NCBI RefSeq assembly: GCF_029869545.1
Contig: NZ_JARWQD010000239.1
Coordinates: 1-57,548 of the forward strand
Length of the DNA stretch: 57,548 nucleotides
From: Nocardia wallacei
GTDB taxonomy: Bacteria; Actinomycetota; Actinomycetes; Mycobacteriales; Mycobacteriaceae
Direction of reading: 5' to 3'
How positions within the stretch are numbered: the first letter of the stretch is position 1; every line of letters starts with the position of its first letter. Below, piece by piece: positions 25,123-34,088 of the stretch. The notes beneath the pieces were generated by a model. The model was given only the letters and a program-made list of their open reading frames with translations, ran no database searches and was not told the origin of the DNA. The position numbers and the translations under genes are program-made.

Positions 25123-26279
25123 CGCGCCTCGACCTTCCGTTCCGTCCCGGCATTTTCCGTTTCGGGCGGGTCCGCCGCGGCTTGCGGAGCCGCCGGTCGC
25201 CGAAACCGGTCGGCGAATCCCCTTGCCAGCGGCCACAACCCGGCCAGTCCGGCCGGAACGAATCCGACCACCACGATGAACAGCACGCCCTGCAGGTAGG
25301 TCCACCCGGACGGGAAATGCTCGGAGAGGCTGGTCTGCGCCCACGCCACCCCGATCGCGCCGAGCACCGGCCCCAGCAGCGTGGTCCGCCCGCCGATCGC
25401 CACGCCGATCAAGAACACGATCGAGGGCACCACACCGATATCGGCCGGGGAGATGATGCCGACGATCGGCGTGAACAGCGCGCCCGCGATGCCCGCGAAG
25501 AAGGCCGCCACCACATACGCGACGATCTTGATATTGGCGGGATCGTAGCCGAGGAAGCGCACCCGCTCCTCCTGGTCGCGCACGGCCACCAGCAACTCCC
25601 CGTAGCGGCTGTGCATCAGCTGCCGCGCCACGGCGACGACCAGCAGCAGCGCGGCGGCCGCGAGGAAGAACAGCATCCGCCGGTTCACCGGATCGTCGAG
25701 CCGGAAGCCGAAGAAGGCGCGGAAGTCGCTGAGCCCCGTGAAGCCGCCGATGGTCTGCTGCCCGGTGAGCAGGATGGCCAGCGCGGCGGTCAGTGCCTGG
25801 GACAGGATCGCGAAGTACGCCCCCTTGACCCGTCGCTTGAAGACCCCGAAGCCGAGCAGCGCGGCGAGCAGGGCGGGCAGCACCAGCACCGCCAGGATCG
25901 CCACCGGTGCCGATGCGAAAGGCACCCAGTACGAGGGCAATTCGGAGATCCCGGCGATCTGCATGAACTCCGGAACGTCCTGCCTCAGCCGCGCCGCATC
26001 GGCCAGCTGCATATGCATGGCCATGATGTAGGCGCCGATCCCGAAGAACACGCCCTGGCCGAGGGTGAGCATTCCGCCTCGCCCCCAGGCCAATCCGATG
26101 CCGACCGCCACGATCGCGAAGCACAGGAACTTCGCCAGCAGGCCGAGCCGGAAGTCGCTCAGGACGGCGGGCGCCACCGCGAACAACGCCACCGCGGCGA
26201 GCCCGAAGCCGCCGAGCGTGCGCAAGTGCCCTCTCGTGCCGTGCGGGATTCCCCCCGTGCGCGGGTCCCGATCGCTCAT
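25119..26279 (-). CDS. urtC: Urea ABC transporter permease UrtC
   Basis: Encodes 386 residues with 8-10 hydrophobic segments, LivM type. GLAWGRGGMLTLGQGVFFGIGAYIMAMHM and LPSYWVPF are UrtC-specific landmarks. GQQTIGGFTGLSDFRAFFGF and VRDQEERVRFLGYDPANIKI mark the LivM core with the ATPase-contact loop. The start overlaps urtB by four bases. The ATG is 26279; the C-terminus has a basic/Pro tail. Confidence 0.95.
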   Translation of the reverse strand: MSDRDPRTGGIPHGTRGHLRTLGGFGLAAVALFAVAPAVLSDFRLGLLAKFLCFAIVAVGIGLAWGRGGMLTLGQGVFFGIGAYIMAMHMQLADAARLRQDVPEFMQIAGISELPSYWVPFASAPVAILAVLVLPALLAALLGFGVFKRRVKGAYFAILSQALTAALAILLTGQQTIGGFTGLSDFRAFFGFRLDDPVNRRMLFFLAAAALLLVVAVARQLMHSRYGELLVAVRDQEERVRFLGYDPANIKIVAYVVAAFFAGIAGALFTPIVGIISPADIGVVPSIVFLIGVAIGGRTTLLGPVLGAIGVAWAQTSLSEHFPSGWTYLQGVLFIVVVGFVPAGLAGLWPLARGFADRFRRPAAPQAAADPPETENAGTERKVEAR

Positions 26280-27160
26280 GCCAGGCTCCTCGTCCGAACG
26301 GTGAACAGACCCTGCGGCCGCACCTGCAGGAACACCACGATCAGCACGAACAGGATCACCTTCGCCACGGAGGCGGTGGTGGAGTACTCGATGAACGAAT
26401 TCAGCAGCCCCAGCGCGAAAGCCGCGAGCACGGTGCCCTTGATCTGACCGAGCCCGCCGATCACGACGACCAGGAACGCGTCGACGAGATAGCTCTGCCC
26501 GATGGTCGGACTGGTCGATCCGATCAGCGTGAGCGCGACGCCCGCCACGGCGGCCAGTCCCGATCCGATGAAGAACGTGCCGACATCGGTCGAACGGCTG
26601 GATACGCCGCTGGTTTCGGCGAGGTCGCGGTTTTGCACGACGGCCCGGATGCGCCGCCCGAGCGGTGTCGCCTTCAGCGCGGCGGCCAGCGCGACCACCG
26701 CGACGACGGCGAGCACCAGGATGAAGATGCGGGTCTTGGGCACGACCGACCCGGCGAGGGTGAGGCCGCCGGACAGCCAGTCGGGGGCGACCACGTTCTT
26801 GGCCGGTGCGCCGAAGATGTTGCGCGCCAACTGCTGCAGGACGAGCCCGACCCCGAAGGTCACCAGCAGCGTGTCCAGCGGCCGCTCGTACATCCAGCGG
26901 ATCAGGCCCATCTCCAGGGCGGCGCCGAGCAGCCCGCCGACCAGGAATCCGGCGAACAGCGACACCACCAGCGCCACGCCGGTGGCGTGCACGACCTGCT
27001 GCACCACGAAGGTCGTGTAGCAGCCCGCCATGATGAATTCGCCGTGCGCCATGTTGATCACGCCCATCTGACCGAAGGTCAACGACAGGCCCAGCGCCGC
27101 CAGCAGCAGAATGGATCCCAGGCTCAGGCCGGTGAACAGCTGGCCGATCGCCACTTCCAT
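26276..27160 (-). CDS. urtB: Urea ABC transporter permease UrtB
   Basis: Encodes 294 residues, LivH type, with about eight membrane helices. GQLFTGLSLGSILLLAALGLSLTFGQMGVINMAHGEFIMAGCYTTF is the canonical start, ending in the NMAHGEF motif of this family. RAVVQNRDLAETSGVSSRS is the ATPase-contact loop. ATG at 27160 with GAGG eight bases upstream. It lies 93 bases after urtA, a common gap for a binding-protein mRNA segment. Confidence 0.95.
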   Translation of the reverse strand: MEVAIGQLFTGLSLGSILLLAALGLSLTFGQMGVINMAHGEFIMAGCYTTFVVQQVVHATGVALVVSLFAGFLVGGLLGAALEMGLIRWMYERPLDTLLVTFGVGLVLQQLARNIFGAPAKNVVAPDWLSGGLTLAGSVVPKTRIFILVLAVVAVVALAAALKATPLGRRIRAVVQNRDLAETSGVSSRSTDVGTFFIGSGLAAVAGVALTLIGSTSPTIGQSYLVDAFLVVVIGGLGQIKGTVLAAFALGLLNSFIEYSTTASVAKVILFVLIVVFLQVRPQGLFTVRTRSLA

Positions 27161-27253
27161 AGGGATTACCTCGATTTCGCTCGATCGACCGGTGTGGTCC
27201 CGTCCGCCCGATACCCGGACGAGACCACACCGCCCCTCATCGATGGCCGTCTG

Positions 27254-28531
27254 CTACTTCAGGCCCTTGGCCCACTCGTAGGACTTCAGATACGGGTCCG
27301 GCGCAATCGGCTTGCCGGAATCCCACACCGTGTAGATCAGGCCATCCGGGTGGATCTCGCCGATCCGCGCCGTCTTGGTGATGTGGTGGTTGGATCCGTC
27401 CACGGTCACGGTGCCCTCGGGCGCGTCGAAGCTGACACCGTCGGCGGCGTTCTGAATATCGGCCACCGCGAACGATTTCGCCTTCTCCACCATGTTCTTC
27501 CACAGGAACACCGAGGTGTAGGCGGCCTCCATCGGATCGGAGGTGGGCTTGTCGGCGCCGAAGACGGACTTGTAGGCGGAGACGAACGCCTTGTTCTGCG
27601 GGCTGTCGACGGTCTGGTAGTAGTTCCACGCGGTCAGCTGACCGGCGATGTTCTGTGGGCCGATGCCGGTGACCTCCTCCTCGGCGATCGACACCGAAAC
27701 CACCGGCATATCGGCGGCTTTCAGGCCCGCGTTGGCGTACTCGCGGAAGAAGGCGACGTTGGAGTCGCCGTTGAGGGTGTTGAATACCGCCCCCGCCTTG
27801 GAATTTCGCACCTTGTTGACGATTGTGGAGAAATCGGTGGAGCCCAGCGGCGCGTAGTCCTCACCCTTGATCTCGATCCCGTTCGCCGCCGCGTAGGCCT
27901 TGATCTCACGGTTGGCGGTCTGCGGGAACACATAGTCGCTGCCGACCAGATACAGCGACGTGACGCCCTTCTGCTTCAGATAGTCCAGCGCGGGCAGGAT
28001 CTGCTGATTGGTGGTGGCGCCGGTGTAGAAGATGTTCTTGCTGTCCTCCAGGCCCTCGTACTGCACCGGGTAGAACAGCAGCGAGTTCAGCGACTCGAAC
28101 TTGGGCTTCATCGCCTTGCGACTGGCCGAGGTCCAGCCACCGAAAACCGCTGCGACACAGTCGGAGCTGATCAGTTTCTCGGCCTTCTCGGCGAAGGTCT
28201 TCGGGTCCGACGCGCCGTCCTCGGGCACGATCTGAATCCGTTTGCCCAGCACCCCGCCGGCGGCGTTGACCTGGTCGACCGCCAGCTTGGTGGAGTTGGC
28301 GACGGTGACCTCGCTGATGGCCATGGTGCCGGTCAGCGAGTGCAGCGACCCGATCTTGATGGTGTCGGTCGAGGTGTCGACACAGGATGCCGCGGCCGAG
28401 CCGGTTTCGGCGTCGTCGCGGGCGCCGCAGGCGGTCAGCAGCAGCGCCGACAGTGCGACGGCGGTCGGTGCGGCGACGACCTTGCGCAGGCGGCGGGCGT
28501 GGTCGCGACGAGCGTCACGAGAATCTGACAT
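27254..28531 (-). CDS. urtA: Urea ABC transporter substrate-binding lipoprotein UrtA
   Basis: Encodes 425 residues. Signal peptide with twin arginines ([10 protein letters not shown]), hydrophobic core and lipobox LLLTACG, so lipid-anchored outside the membrane. The mature part is a type I periplasmic-binding fold of the UrtA/AmiC family: [50 protein letters not shown], and [16 protein letters not shown]. This is the first gene of the operon urtABCDE-gntR. ATG at 28531 with AGAAGGG eight bases away. The ligand is urea by family rule; a short amide remains possible. No urease is in the window. Confidence 0.95.
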   Translation of the reverse strand: MSDSRDARRDHARRLRKVVAAPTAVALSALLLTACGARDDAETGSAAASCVDTSTDTIKIGSLHSLTGTMAISEVTVANSTKLAVDQVNAAGGVLGKRIQIVPEDGASDPKTFAEKAEKLISSDCVAAVFGGWTSASRKAMKPKFESLNSLLFYPVQYEGLEDSKNIFYTGATTNQQILPALDYLKQKGVTSLYLVGSDYVFPQTANREIKAYAAANGIEIKGEDYAPLGSTDFSTIVNKVRNSKAGAVFNTLNGDSNVAFFREYANAGLKAADMPVVSVSIAEEEVTGIGPQNIAGQLTAWNYYQTVDSPQNKAFVSAYKSVFGADKPTSDPMEAAYTSVFLWKNMVEKAKSFAVADIQNAADGVSFDAPEGTVTVDGSNHHITKTARIGEIHPDGLIYTVWDSGKPIAPDPYLKSYEWAKGLK

Positions 28532-28569
28532 GGGCGGAACCCTTCTCACTCGCGGGACAGCGGCGTTGT

Positions 28570-28584
28570 ATACAGCGGCTGTAT
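28570..28584 (-). promoter_or_regulatory. Candidate GntR operator upstream of urtA
   Basis: ATACAGC-G-GCTGTAT is a perfect 15-bp palindrome, 39 bases before the urtA start and within the sequence TTGTATACAGCGGCTGTATC. GntR/FCD regulators favour TTGTATACAA-like sites. The regulator at the end of this operon is the natural candidate. Confidence 0.6.
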
Positions 28585-28652
28585 CCGTGCGCCGAAGAGT
28601 AGGTGGGAAGTGTTGCGCCCGAATATTTTCCGGTGACGAGCATGTTGCATAC

Positions 28653-28668
28653 GTTTCGGAAATGTGAA
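28653..28668 (-). promoter_or_regulatory. Candidate GlnR box upstream of urtA
   Basis: On the minus strand TTCAC-ATTTCC-GAAAC fits the actinobacterial GlnR pattern GTnAC-n6-GnAAC with one mismatch. It is about 122 bases upstream of the urtA start. Urea uptake is a plausible nitrogen-limitation target. This rests on one match to a loose consensus, so confidence is limited. Confidence 0.4.
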
Positions 28669-28697
28669 CTTTGTCCGATTCAAGATCGCGCTGTCAT

Positions 28698-28720
28698 TTC
28701 CGGCATGCTTTCGGCCGGAA
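28698..28720. repeat. Intergenic palindrome, copy 1 (CGGCATGC...GGCCG)
   Basis: TTCCGGCATGCTTTCGGCCGGAA forms a hairpin (TTCCGGC / GCCGGAA arms) 13 bases after the ramB stop codon. A close relative occurs at 33391-33415. It probably acts as ramB transcription terminator, but the repetition of both stem and loop suggests a dispersed repeat family. Confidence 0.7.
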
Positions 28721-28732
28721 TCCACAGGTGAG

Positions 28733-30142
28733 TTACCGCAACACGTACGGCGAGATGGAACTGCGGTGCTCGCTGATGTCGAGGGATTTGCCAAGCGGCG
28801 GAAAGGCCCGCTGCGGGCAGTTGGTCCGTTCGCAGACGCGGCAGCCCGCGCCGATCGGAGTGGCCTTGGGGTCGTTGAGATCCAGCCCGTCGGCATAGAC
28901 GACCCGGCCCGCGTGCCGCAGTTCGCAGCCGAGCCCGATGGCGAAGGTCTTGCTGGGCTCGCCGTAGCGGGTGGCGCGCCGCTCCACGGTGCGGGCGATC
29001 CACAGATACTTGCGGCCGTCGGGCATCTGGGCGATCTGGGTCATGATCCGCCCCGGATAGGCGAAGGTCTCGTACACATTCCACAGCGGGCAGGTGCCGC
29101 CGCTGGAGGAGAAGTGAAAACCGGTGGCGGACTGCCGTTTCGACATGTTCCCGGCGCGGTCGACGCGCACGAACGAGAACGGCACACCGCGCAGCTTCGG
29201 GCGCTGCAGTGTCGAGAGCCGGTGGCAGATGGTCTCGTAACTCTGCGTGAAGAAGGCCGACAGCCGCTCGATGTCGTACCGGAAGTTCTCGGCGACCTCG
29301 TGGAAATACGAATAGGGCAGCACCAGGGCGGCGGCGAAGTAGTTGGCCAGCCCCAGCTGCGCGAGCGTGCGCGAGTCGTCGGAGGCGAAATTGCCCTCCT
29401 CGACCAGCTTTTCGATCAGTTCGCCGCATTCGAGATACCCCAGCTCGGCGGCGAGCTTGAACACCCGCTGCCCGCCCGAGAGGTGCGGGGCGATCTCGAG
29501 CCGCCGGGCCTCGGTGTCGAAGCGGTGCAGCACGCCCTCGCCCAGATCGATGCGCTCGACGATCTGCACACCGTGCGCGGTGGTGAGGCGGCGGGCGATC
29601 TCGCGCTTGAGATCGCCGCCGTGGAAGCGCATCCGGGTGGCGAGTTCCTCTGCGGCGGTATCCAATTCGTGAATATAGTTCTGCCGCTGATAGAAGAAGT
29701 CGCGCACCTCCTCGTGCGGGCGGGAGATGGACCCGGACCCGCTGCCGTCGGCGAAGCGGTCCTCGGTGGCGGCGGCCAGCTGGGCGGTGGTATTGCGGAA
29801 GCGCCGGTGCATGTTCACCATCGCGCGGGCCAGACTCGGATGCGCCGAGACCATTTCGGCGATCTCCTGGGCGTCGGCCTCGATGCCGAGCTCCTGGTCC
29901 ATCACCACTTCCTGCAATTCGGCGATGAGCCGGGTGTCGTCCTGGGAGGAGAAGAAGCCGGCGTCGACGCCGAACACCTCGCTGATGCGCAGCAGCACCG
30001 GTACGGTGAGCGGACGCACGTCGTGTTCGATCTGGTTGAGGTAGCTCGCCGAGATCTCCAGCTTCTTGGCGAGCGAGACCTGGCTCAGCCCTCGTTCGGT
30101 GCGCAGCTGACGAAGGCGCGCGCCGACGTAAGTCTTGGCCAT
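28733..30142 (-). CDS. ramB: RamB-type regulator of acetate/glyoxylate metabolism
   Basis: Encodes 469 residues, the length of RamB/ScfR proteins. The N-terminal XRE HTH is GARLRQLRTERGLSQVSLAKKLEISASYLNQIE. A central ligand domain (IrrE/DUF955-like) contains YSYFHEVAENFRYDIERLSAFF and a C-terminal short-chain acyl-CoA-binding domain has cysteines (GAGCRVCERTNCPQRAFPPL) typical of the family. RamB represses aceA/aceB in corynebacteria and icl1 in M. tuberculosis. It lies in the same relative place and orientation to aceA here, though 25 kb away. ATG at 30142. A candidate RamB site overlaps its own promoter. Confidence 0.95.
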   Translation of the reverse strand: MAKTYVGARLRQLRTERGLSQVSLAKKLEISASYLNQIEHDVRPLTVPVLLRISEVFGVDAGFFSSQDDTRLIAELQEVVMDQELGIEADAQEIAEMVSAHPSLARAMVNMHRRFRNTTAQLAAATEDRFADGSGSGSISRPHEEVRDFFYQRQNYIHELDTAAEELATRMRFHGGDLKREIARRLTTAHGVQIVERIDLGEGVLHRFDTEARRLEIAPHLSGGQRVFKLAAELGYLECGELIEKLVEEGNFASDDSRTLAQLGLANYFAAALVLPYSYFHEVAENFRYDIERLSAFFTQSYETICHRLSTLQRPKLRGVPFSFVRVDRAGNMSKRQSATGFHFSSSGGTCPLWNVYETFAYPGRIMTQIAQMPDGRKYLWIARTVERRATRYGEPSKTFAIGLGCELRHAGRVVYADGLDLNDPKATPIGAGCRVCERTNCPQRAFPPLGKSLDISEHRSSISPYVLR

Positions 30143-30161
30143 ATGTCCAGTTTATGGGCGG

Positions 30162-30178
30162 TTTCGCAGGTCTGCAAA
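30162..30178 (-). promoter_or_regulatory. Candidate RamB site in the ramB promoter
   Basis: On the minus strand TTTGCAGACCTGCGAAA is 20 bases upstream of the ramB start. It matches the aceA upstream site TTTGCAGACTTAGCAAA at 13 of 17 positions, including nine in a row and the final AAA. RamB is known to autoregulate, which fits. Confidence 0.65.
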
Positions 30179-30236
30179 CATCCGATTAACAGAACGCGCG
30201 AGCGATGTGTCACACCCGCGCGCTACCGTCGAGTCC

Positions 30237-31862
30237 GTGCTGTTGACGCAAGTCGTCGCGGCGTCGCAGGCCGTGCGGGCGACGTCGTCGCGCAAGACCA
30301 AGATCGCGACCCTGGCCGGTCTGCTGGGGCAGGCCGGGCCGGAGGAGCTCGCGCCGGTCGTGGCCTGGATCTCGGGGGATCTGCTGCAGGGCCGGATCGG
30401 CACGGGTTGGCGCACGCTGGTGGCCATCGATGTCGACCCCGCGCCGGAGCCGAACCTGACGGTGGCGGCCGTCGACGAGGCGCTGAGCGAGCTGGCCCGC
30501 ACCGCCGGTTCGGGCTCGGCCGCCCGCCGCCAGGAGCTGCTGGCGGCGCTGCTGTCCGCGGCGACCGTCGGCGAGCGCGATTTCCTCGTGCGATTGCTGA
30601 CCGGTGAGCTGCGGCAGGGCGCCCTGACGGCGATCGTCGCCGAGGCGGTCGCGGTGGCCGCGGAGGTCCCGATAGATCTGGTCCGCCGCGCGCACATGCT
30701 GTCCGGCCGGTTGCCGGTCACGGCGGAGGCGGCGATGACCGGGGGCGCGCCCGCGCTGTCGGAATTCCGGTTGGAGGTCGGCCGCCCGGTTCAGCCCATG
30801 CTCGCCTCCCCGGGCGCCACCCTCGAGGATGCCTTCGAGGAGTTCGCCGGGGAGGTGAGCGTGGAGCACAAGCTCGACGGCGCGCGAATTCAGGTGCACC
30901 GCAAGGGATCGCGCGTGTGGGTCTTCACCCGGACACTGCGCGACATCACCGGCAACGTGCCGGAGCTGGTGGAGCTGGTCACCGGGCTGGACTGCGAGAG
31001 CGTGGTTCTCGACGGAGAGACGCTGGCCCTCACCGATGCGGGGCGCCCGCGTCCGTTCCAGGAGACGATGAGCCGCTTCGCGATCACTCCCGACGCGGTC
31101 CGGCCGGAGGCGGATCCGGCGGTCACCGAGGCCGCCGCGCTCGGGCAGGCCGTCCCCGCGGCGACGACCACCCGCGAGCTGCTGCTGCATCCGTACTTCT
31201 TCGACTGCCTGCATCTGGACGGCGCCGACCTGCTCGATGCGCCGCTGTCCGAACGTCGCGCGGCATTGGCGAAGGTGGCCGCCGCGCACAGTATTCCGTC
31301 GCTGGTCCAGCCCGATGCCGAGGCGGCCGCCGCCTTTTTCGACGGCGCCCTGGCCGCGGGGCACGAGGGCGTCGTGATCAAGTCGCTGTCCGCGCCCTAC
31401 GCCGCCGGGCGCCGCGGCCGGGCCTGGCAGAAGATCAAGCCCACCCACACCCTGGATCTGATCGTGCTCGGGGCCGAATGGGGTTACGGCCGCCGCACGG
31501 GCTACCTGTCGAATCTGCATCTGGGCGCCCGCGATCCGGACGGCGGCGAGCCGGTCATGGTCGGCAAGACCTTCAAAGGTCTCACCGATGCGCTGCTGCG
31601 GTGGCAGACCACCGAATTCCCGCGGCACGAGCGAGCCCGCGACGAGCACACCGTCTACCTGCGGCCGGAGCTGGTGGTCGAGATCGCGCTCGACGGTGTG
31701 CAGGTCAGTCCGCGGTATCCGGGCGGCGTCGCGTTGCGTTTCGCGCGGGTTGTCCGCTACCGCCCGGACAAGGAACCCGCCGAGGCCGACACCATCGACG
31801 CCGTGCGTGCGCTGCTACCGGGGCAGGCCGCCGGGCGACCGGACCCGGCCGTCGCCGAGTAG
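30237..31862 (+). CDS. ligB: ATP-dependent DNA ligase (LigB type)
   Basis: Encodes 541 residues. The N-terminal helical domain (VVAASQAVRATSSRKTKIATLAGLL) is that of LigB-like archaeal/actinobacterial ligases. The nucleotidyltransferase core has motif I EHKLDGARIQVH (Lys near residue 211 forms the AMP adduct), motif III-type VVLDGETLAL, motif IV EGVVIKSL and motif V WQKIKPTHTLDLIVLGAEWG. The C-terminal OB fold follows. GTG start at 30237; the frame is open upstream but that is the ramB promoter. This is an accessory ligase, not the NAD-dependent LigA. Confidence 0.94.
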   Translation: MLLTQVVAASQAVRATSSRKTKIATLAGLLGQAGPEELAPVVAWISGDLLQGRIGTGWRTLVAIDVDPAPEPNLTVAAVDEALSELARTAGSGSAARRQELLAALLSAATVGERDFLVRLLTGELRQGALTAIVAEAVAVAAEVPIDLVRRAHMLSGRLPVTAEAAMTGGAPALSEFRLEVGRPVQPMLASPGATLEDAFEEFAGEVSVEHKLDGARIQVHRKGSRVWVFTRTLRDITGNVPELVELVTGLDCESVVLDGETLALTDAGRPRPFQETMSRFAITPDAVRPEADPAVTEAAALGQAVPAATTTRELLLHPYFFDCLHLDGADLLDAPLSERRAALAKVAAAHSIPSLVQPDAEAAAAFFDGALAAGHEGVVIKSLSAPYAAGRRGRAWQKIKPTHTLDLIVLGAEWGYGRRTGYLSNLHLGARDPDGGEPVMVGKTFKGLTDALLRWQTTEFPRHERARDEHTVYLRPELVVEIALDGVQVSPRYPGGVALRFARVVRYRPDKEPAEADTIDAVRALLPGQAAGRPDPAVAE

Positions 31863-32075
31863 ACGGGACCGGCCGGGCGGCGATCTGCTGCCCGTTTCCG
31901 GTCGGTGGCGCCGTGATGGGCGGCGCGCCGGTCGCGAAGATCAAAACCAACCGGTAGGCATGCGAAGCTGATCGCGTGCGCCGCGGAGCCGGTGCACGCG
32001 AGCTGGTCGAGGAACGAACCGGACAACCGAGCGGATGCGCCGCGGCGTGCTGACACATCGGGGAGTGATCGGGAC

Positions 32076-33347
32076 TTGGCAGGTAGGCAGCGGGTGGCCG
32101 CCCGGATCTGGACGGCGGCGGTGATGACGGCGGTATCGGTACTGGCACCGGTCGCGCTCGACGCGGAGCGGTCGACCGCGCGCGCCGACCTTCTCGAGAA
32201 CCTGGTCGATCCGCCCCACGAACTCGCGTCCATCCTCCCGACACCGCTGGACGACAAGTTCTACGCACCGCCCCCGGGCCTCGAAAAGCGCCGCCCGGGA
32301 ACGGTTCTCGCATCCCGCACGGTACGCAACTGGTTTCCCACGCCGACCCGATCCACCGAACTGCTGATCCGGTCCACCGATACCAAGGGCAGGCCGGTGC
32401 CGGTGATCGCCACGCTGCTGATGCCCCGGTCGGCATGGCGCGGCACCGGGCCGCGGCCGCTGATCTCCTACAACATCCCCATCTCCTCGCTCGGGCACAG
32501 CTGCACCCCGTCGCATCAGCTCAAGGAGGGCGTGCAGGCGGACCAGCTGTCGATCGAGCTGTTGCTGGCGCGCAACTACGCCGTGATCGTGCCCGACCAC
32601 CAGGGTCCCCGGCAGGCCTACGCGGCCGGGCGGATGGGCGGTCACGCGGTCCTGGACGCGATCCGGGCCGCGGTGGGCCTCGGAATACCTGCGCTGCAAC
32701 CGGATTCGCCGATCGTGGTATCGGGCTATTCCGGCGGGGCCGTGGCGACGGGCTGGGCGGCACAGCTGGCGCCCGAGTACGCGCCGGAGCTGAATCTGAC
32801 GGGCGCCCTGATCGGCGGCGTGCCCGCCGACTACGAGATGTTGCTGGGCACCATGAACGGGACCAATATCGCATCCGGGATATTCCTGGCCGCGACCCTC
32901 GGGCTCGCGCGGGAGTACCCGGAGCTGCTGACGCTGCTCAACGACAACGGCTGGCGGCTGGCGCACGCATTCCGGGACATCTGCGTCGGCGGGGAGGCCG
33001 TGCTCGGCGTGGTCGCCTCGCTGAAGGTGGAGCAGCTCACCGACGTGCCCGACCCGATCTCCCATCCGATCGTGCGAAAGGTCCTGGCGGACAACAAGCT
33101 CGGGGCGGCCGCTCCGAAGGTTCCGGTCCTGATCTACCACGGCGTCAACGAATTCTGGATCCCCTTCGAACAGGCACGCAACCTCCACGCCGACTGGTGC
33201 CGCCGCGGCGCCCGCGCCCGCCTCGACCCCCTCCCCGGCGAACATTTCACCGTCGGCGCCCTGGCCATCCCCGCCACCGGCGCCTGGGTCGACGGCATGC
33301 TGACCGGCCGACTGGTCCCACCCGGCTGCACCCTCGCGGGTGATTGA
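32076..33347 (+). CDS. Secreted lipase family protein (LIP)
   Basis: Encodes about 423 residues. An N-terminal signal peptide (RIWTAAVMTAVSVLAPVAL, then an Ala-x-Ala site) targets export. The LIP/secretory lipase core has FYAPPPGLEKRRPGTVLASR, typical of Nocardia and Mycobacterium members, then PDHQGPRQAYAAG, and the nucleophile elbow VVSGYSGGAVATGWAA. The acid and histidine are probably in LIYHGVNEFWIPF and GEHFTVG. Start is uncertain: TTG at 32076 (GGGAG 10 bases upstream) or GTG at 32094. The 213-base gap before it (31863-32075) holds nothing I can assign. Confidence 0.88.
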   Translation: MAGRQRVAARIWTAAVMTAVSVLAPVALDAERSTARADLLENLVDPPHELASILPTPLDDKFYAPPPGLEKRRPGTVLASRTVRNWFPTPTRSTELLIRSTDTKGRPVPVIATLLMPRSAWRGTGPRPLISYNIPISSLGHSCTPSHQLKEGVQADQLSIELLLARNYAVIVPDHQGPRQAYAAGRMGGHAVLDAIRAAVGLGIPALQPDSPIVVSGYSGGAVATGWAAQLAPEYAPELNLTGALIGGVPADYEMLLGTMNGTNIASGIFLAATLGLAREYPELLTLLNDNGWRLAHAFRDICVGGEAVLGVVASLKVEQLTDVPDPISHPIVRKVLADNKLGAAAPKVPVLIYHGVNEFWIPFEQARNLHADWCRRGARARLDPLPGEHFTVGALAIPATGAWVDGMLTGRLVPPGCTLAGD

Positions 33348-33390
33348 TGTGGCAACCGCCTCCACACTTCCCGGCGTGCTCTCTCCATAT

Positions 33391-33415
33391 TTCCCGGCAT
33401 GCTTTTGGCCGGGAT
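33391..33415. repeat. Intergenic palindrome, copy 2 (CGGCATGC...GGCCG)
   Basis: TTCCCGGCATGCTTTTGGCC followed by GGGAT forms the same hairpin type as the copy at 28698, with two compensatory C-G to C-G/T changes. A truncated third copy, CTTCCCGGCGTGCT, precedes it at 33367. It lies in the 200-base gap between two convergent genes. The rest of the gap has a GC-rich hairpin (GCCGGCGGCG near 33507 pairing with CGCCGCCGGC near 33525). Confidence 0.7.
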
Positions 33416-33549
33416 TATCAGGCCCCTCTCAGCCCACGTTGCGGTTGTCGCCAAGGTTGCCGGGCAGACTCGGTGCCGTGGGGGACGGACCGGTATCCCG
33501 CTGCCGGCGGCGCTGACGTCCGCGCCGCCGGCGGCAATTCTTTCGGCGT

Positions 33550-33993
33550 TCAGGGTTCGAAGGAGTGGTGTCCGCTGAGGTTGGGCAGGCGGCACAGTCC
33601 GGCCGCGATCTCCGCGGCGAGATCGTCGTAGGCGGCCGCCAGTTCCGACAGCCGCCGCGAGGCATCGCGAGCCATCCATTCGGGCGCGTCGGTCAGCGCG
33701 AAGTAGGACAGCGCGGAGTACTGGGCCAGCCGGTCGATCACCGTGCCCACCGTCTCGGTATGTAGCCGCACGCCACCGCGTGCCCGCGGTAATTCCGTTG
33801 CGACCCAATGGTCTATGTCGTGCACCAACTGGGCGCGAAGGCTATCGATGCCGCGTGCGGCGATCGGCGTCACGGCGAGCCGCTGCTCGTGCAGCTCGGC
33901 CAGCCGGCAGGCACAGCGCAGCACGAAGTGATCCTCGTCTGCGGTCCCGCGGCATGCCTCCAGGAGGCGGTGTTTGGGTGGGAGCGATTCCAC
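33550..33993 (-). CDS. DUF4254 domain-containing protein
   Basis: Encodes 147 residues, mostly helical. HRLLEACRGTADEDH, CACRLAELHEQRLA and GGVRLHTETVGTVIDRLAQYSALSYFAL match what I know of the DUF4254 family, which is widespread in Nocardia and of unknown function. GTG start at 33993 without a strong ribosome binding site. Cytoplasmic. It follows the lipoprotein peptidase gene after 95 bases on the same strand. Confidence 0.8.
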   Translation of the reverse strand: MESLPPKHRLLEACRGTADEDHFVLRCACRLAELHEQRLAVTPIAARGIDSLRAQLVHDIDHWVATELPRARGGVRLHTETVGTVIDRLAQYSALSYFALTDAPEWMARDASRRLSELAAAYDDLAAEIAAGLCRLPNLSGHHSFEP

Positions 33994-34088
33994 GGCGCCA
34001 TCTTGCCCGCCGAATGTTTCCGATCAGCAACGACATTCGATGCCAGCCGCTCGCGGCACGGATTTTTCGCTCGAGCGTGGCGGCCCGA

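Noticed and set aside
24286..26124. A single long frame seeming to fuse UrtD to an upstream part
   Set aside because: The upstream part is the wrong frame of urtC; urtD starts at 25122 with coupling to the urtC stop.
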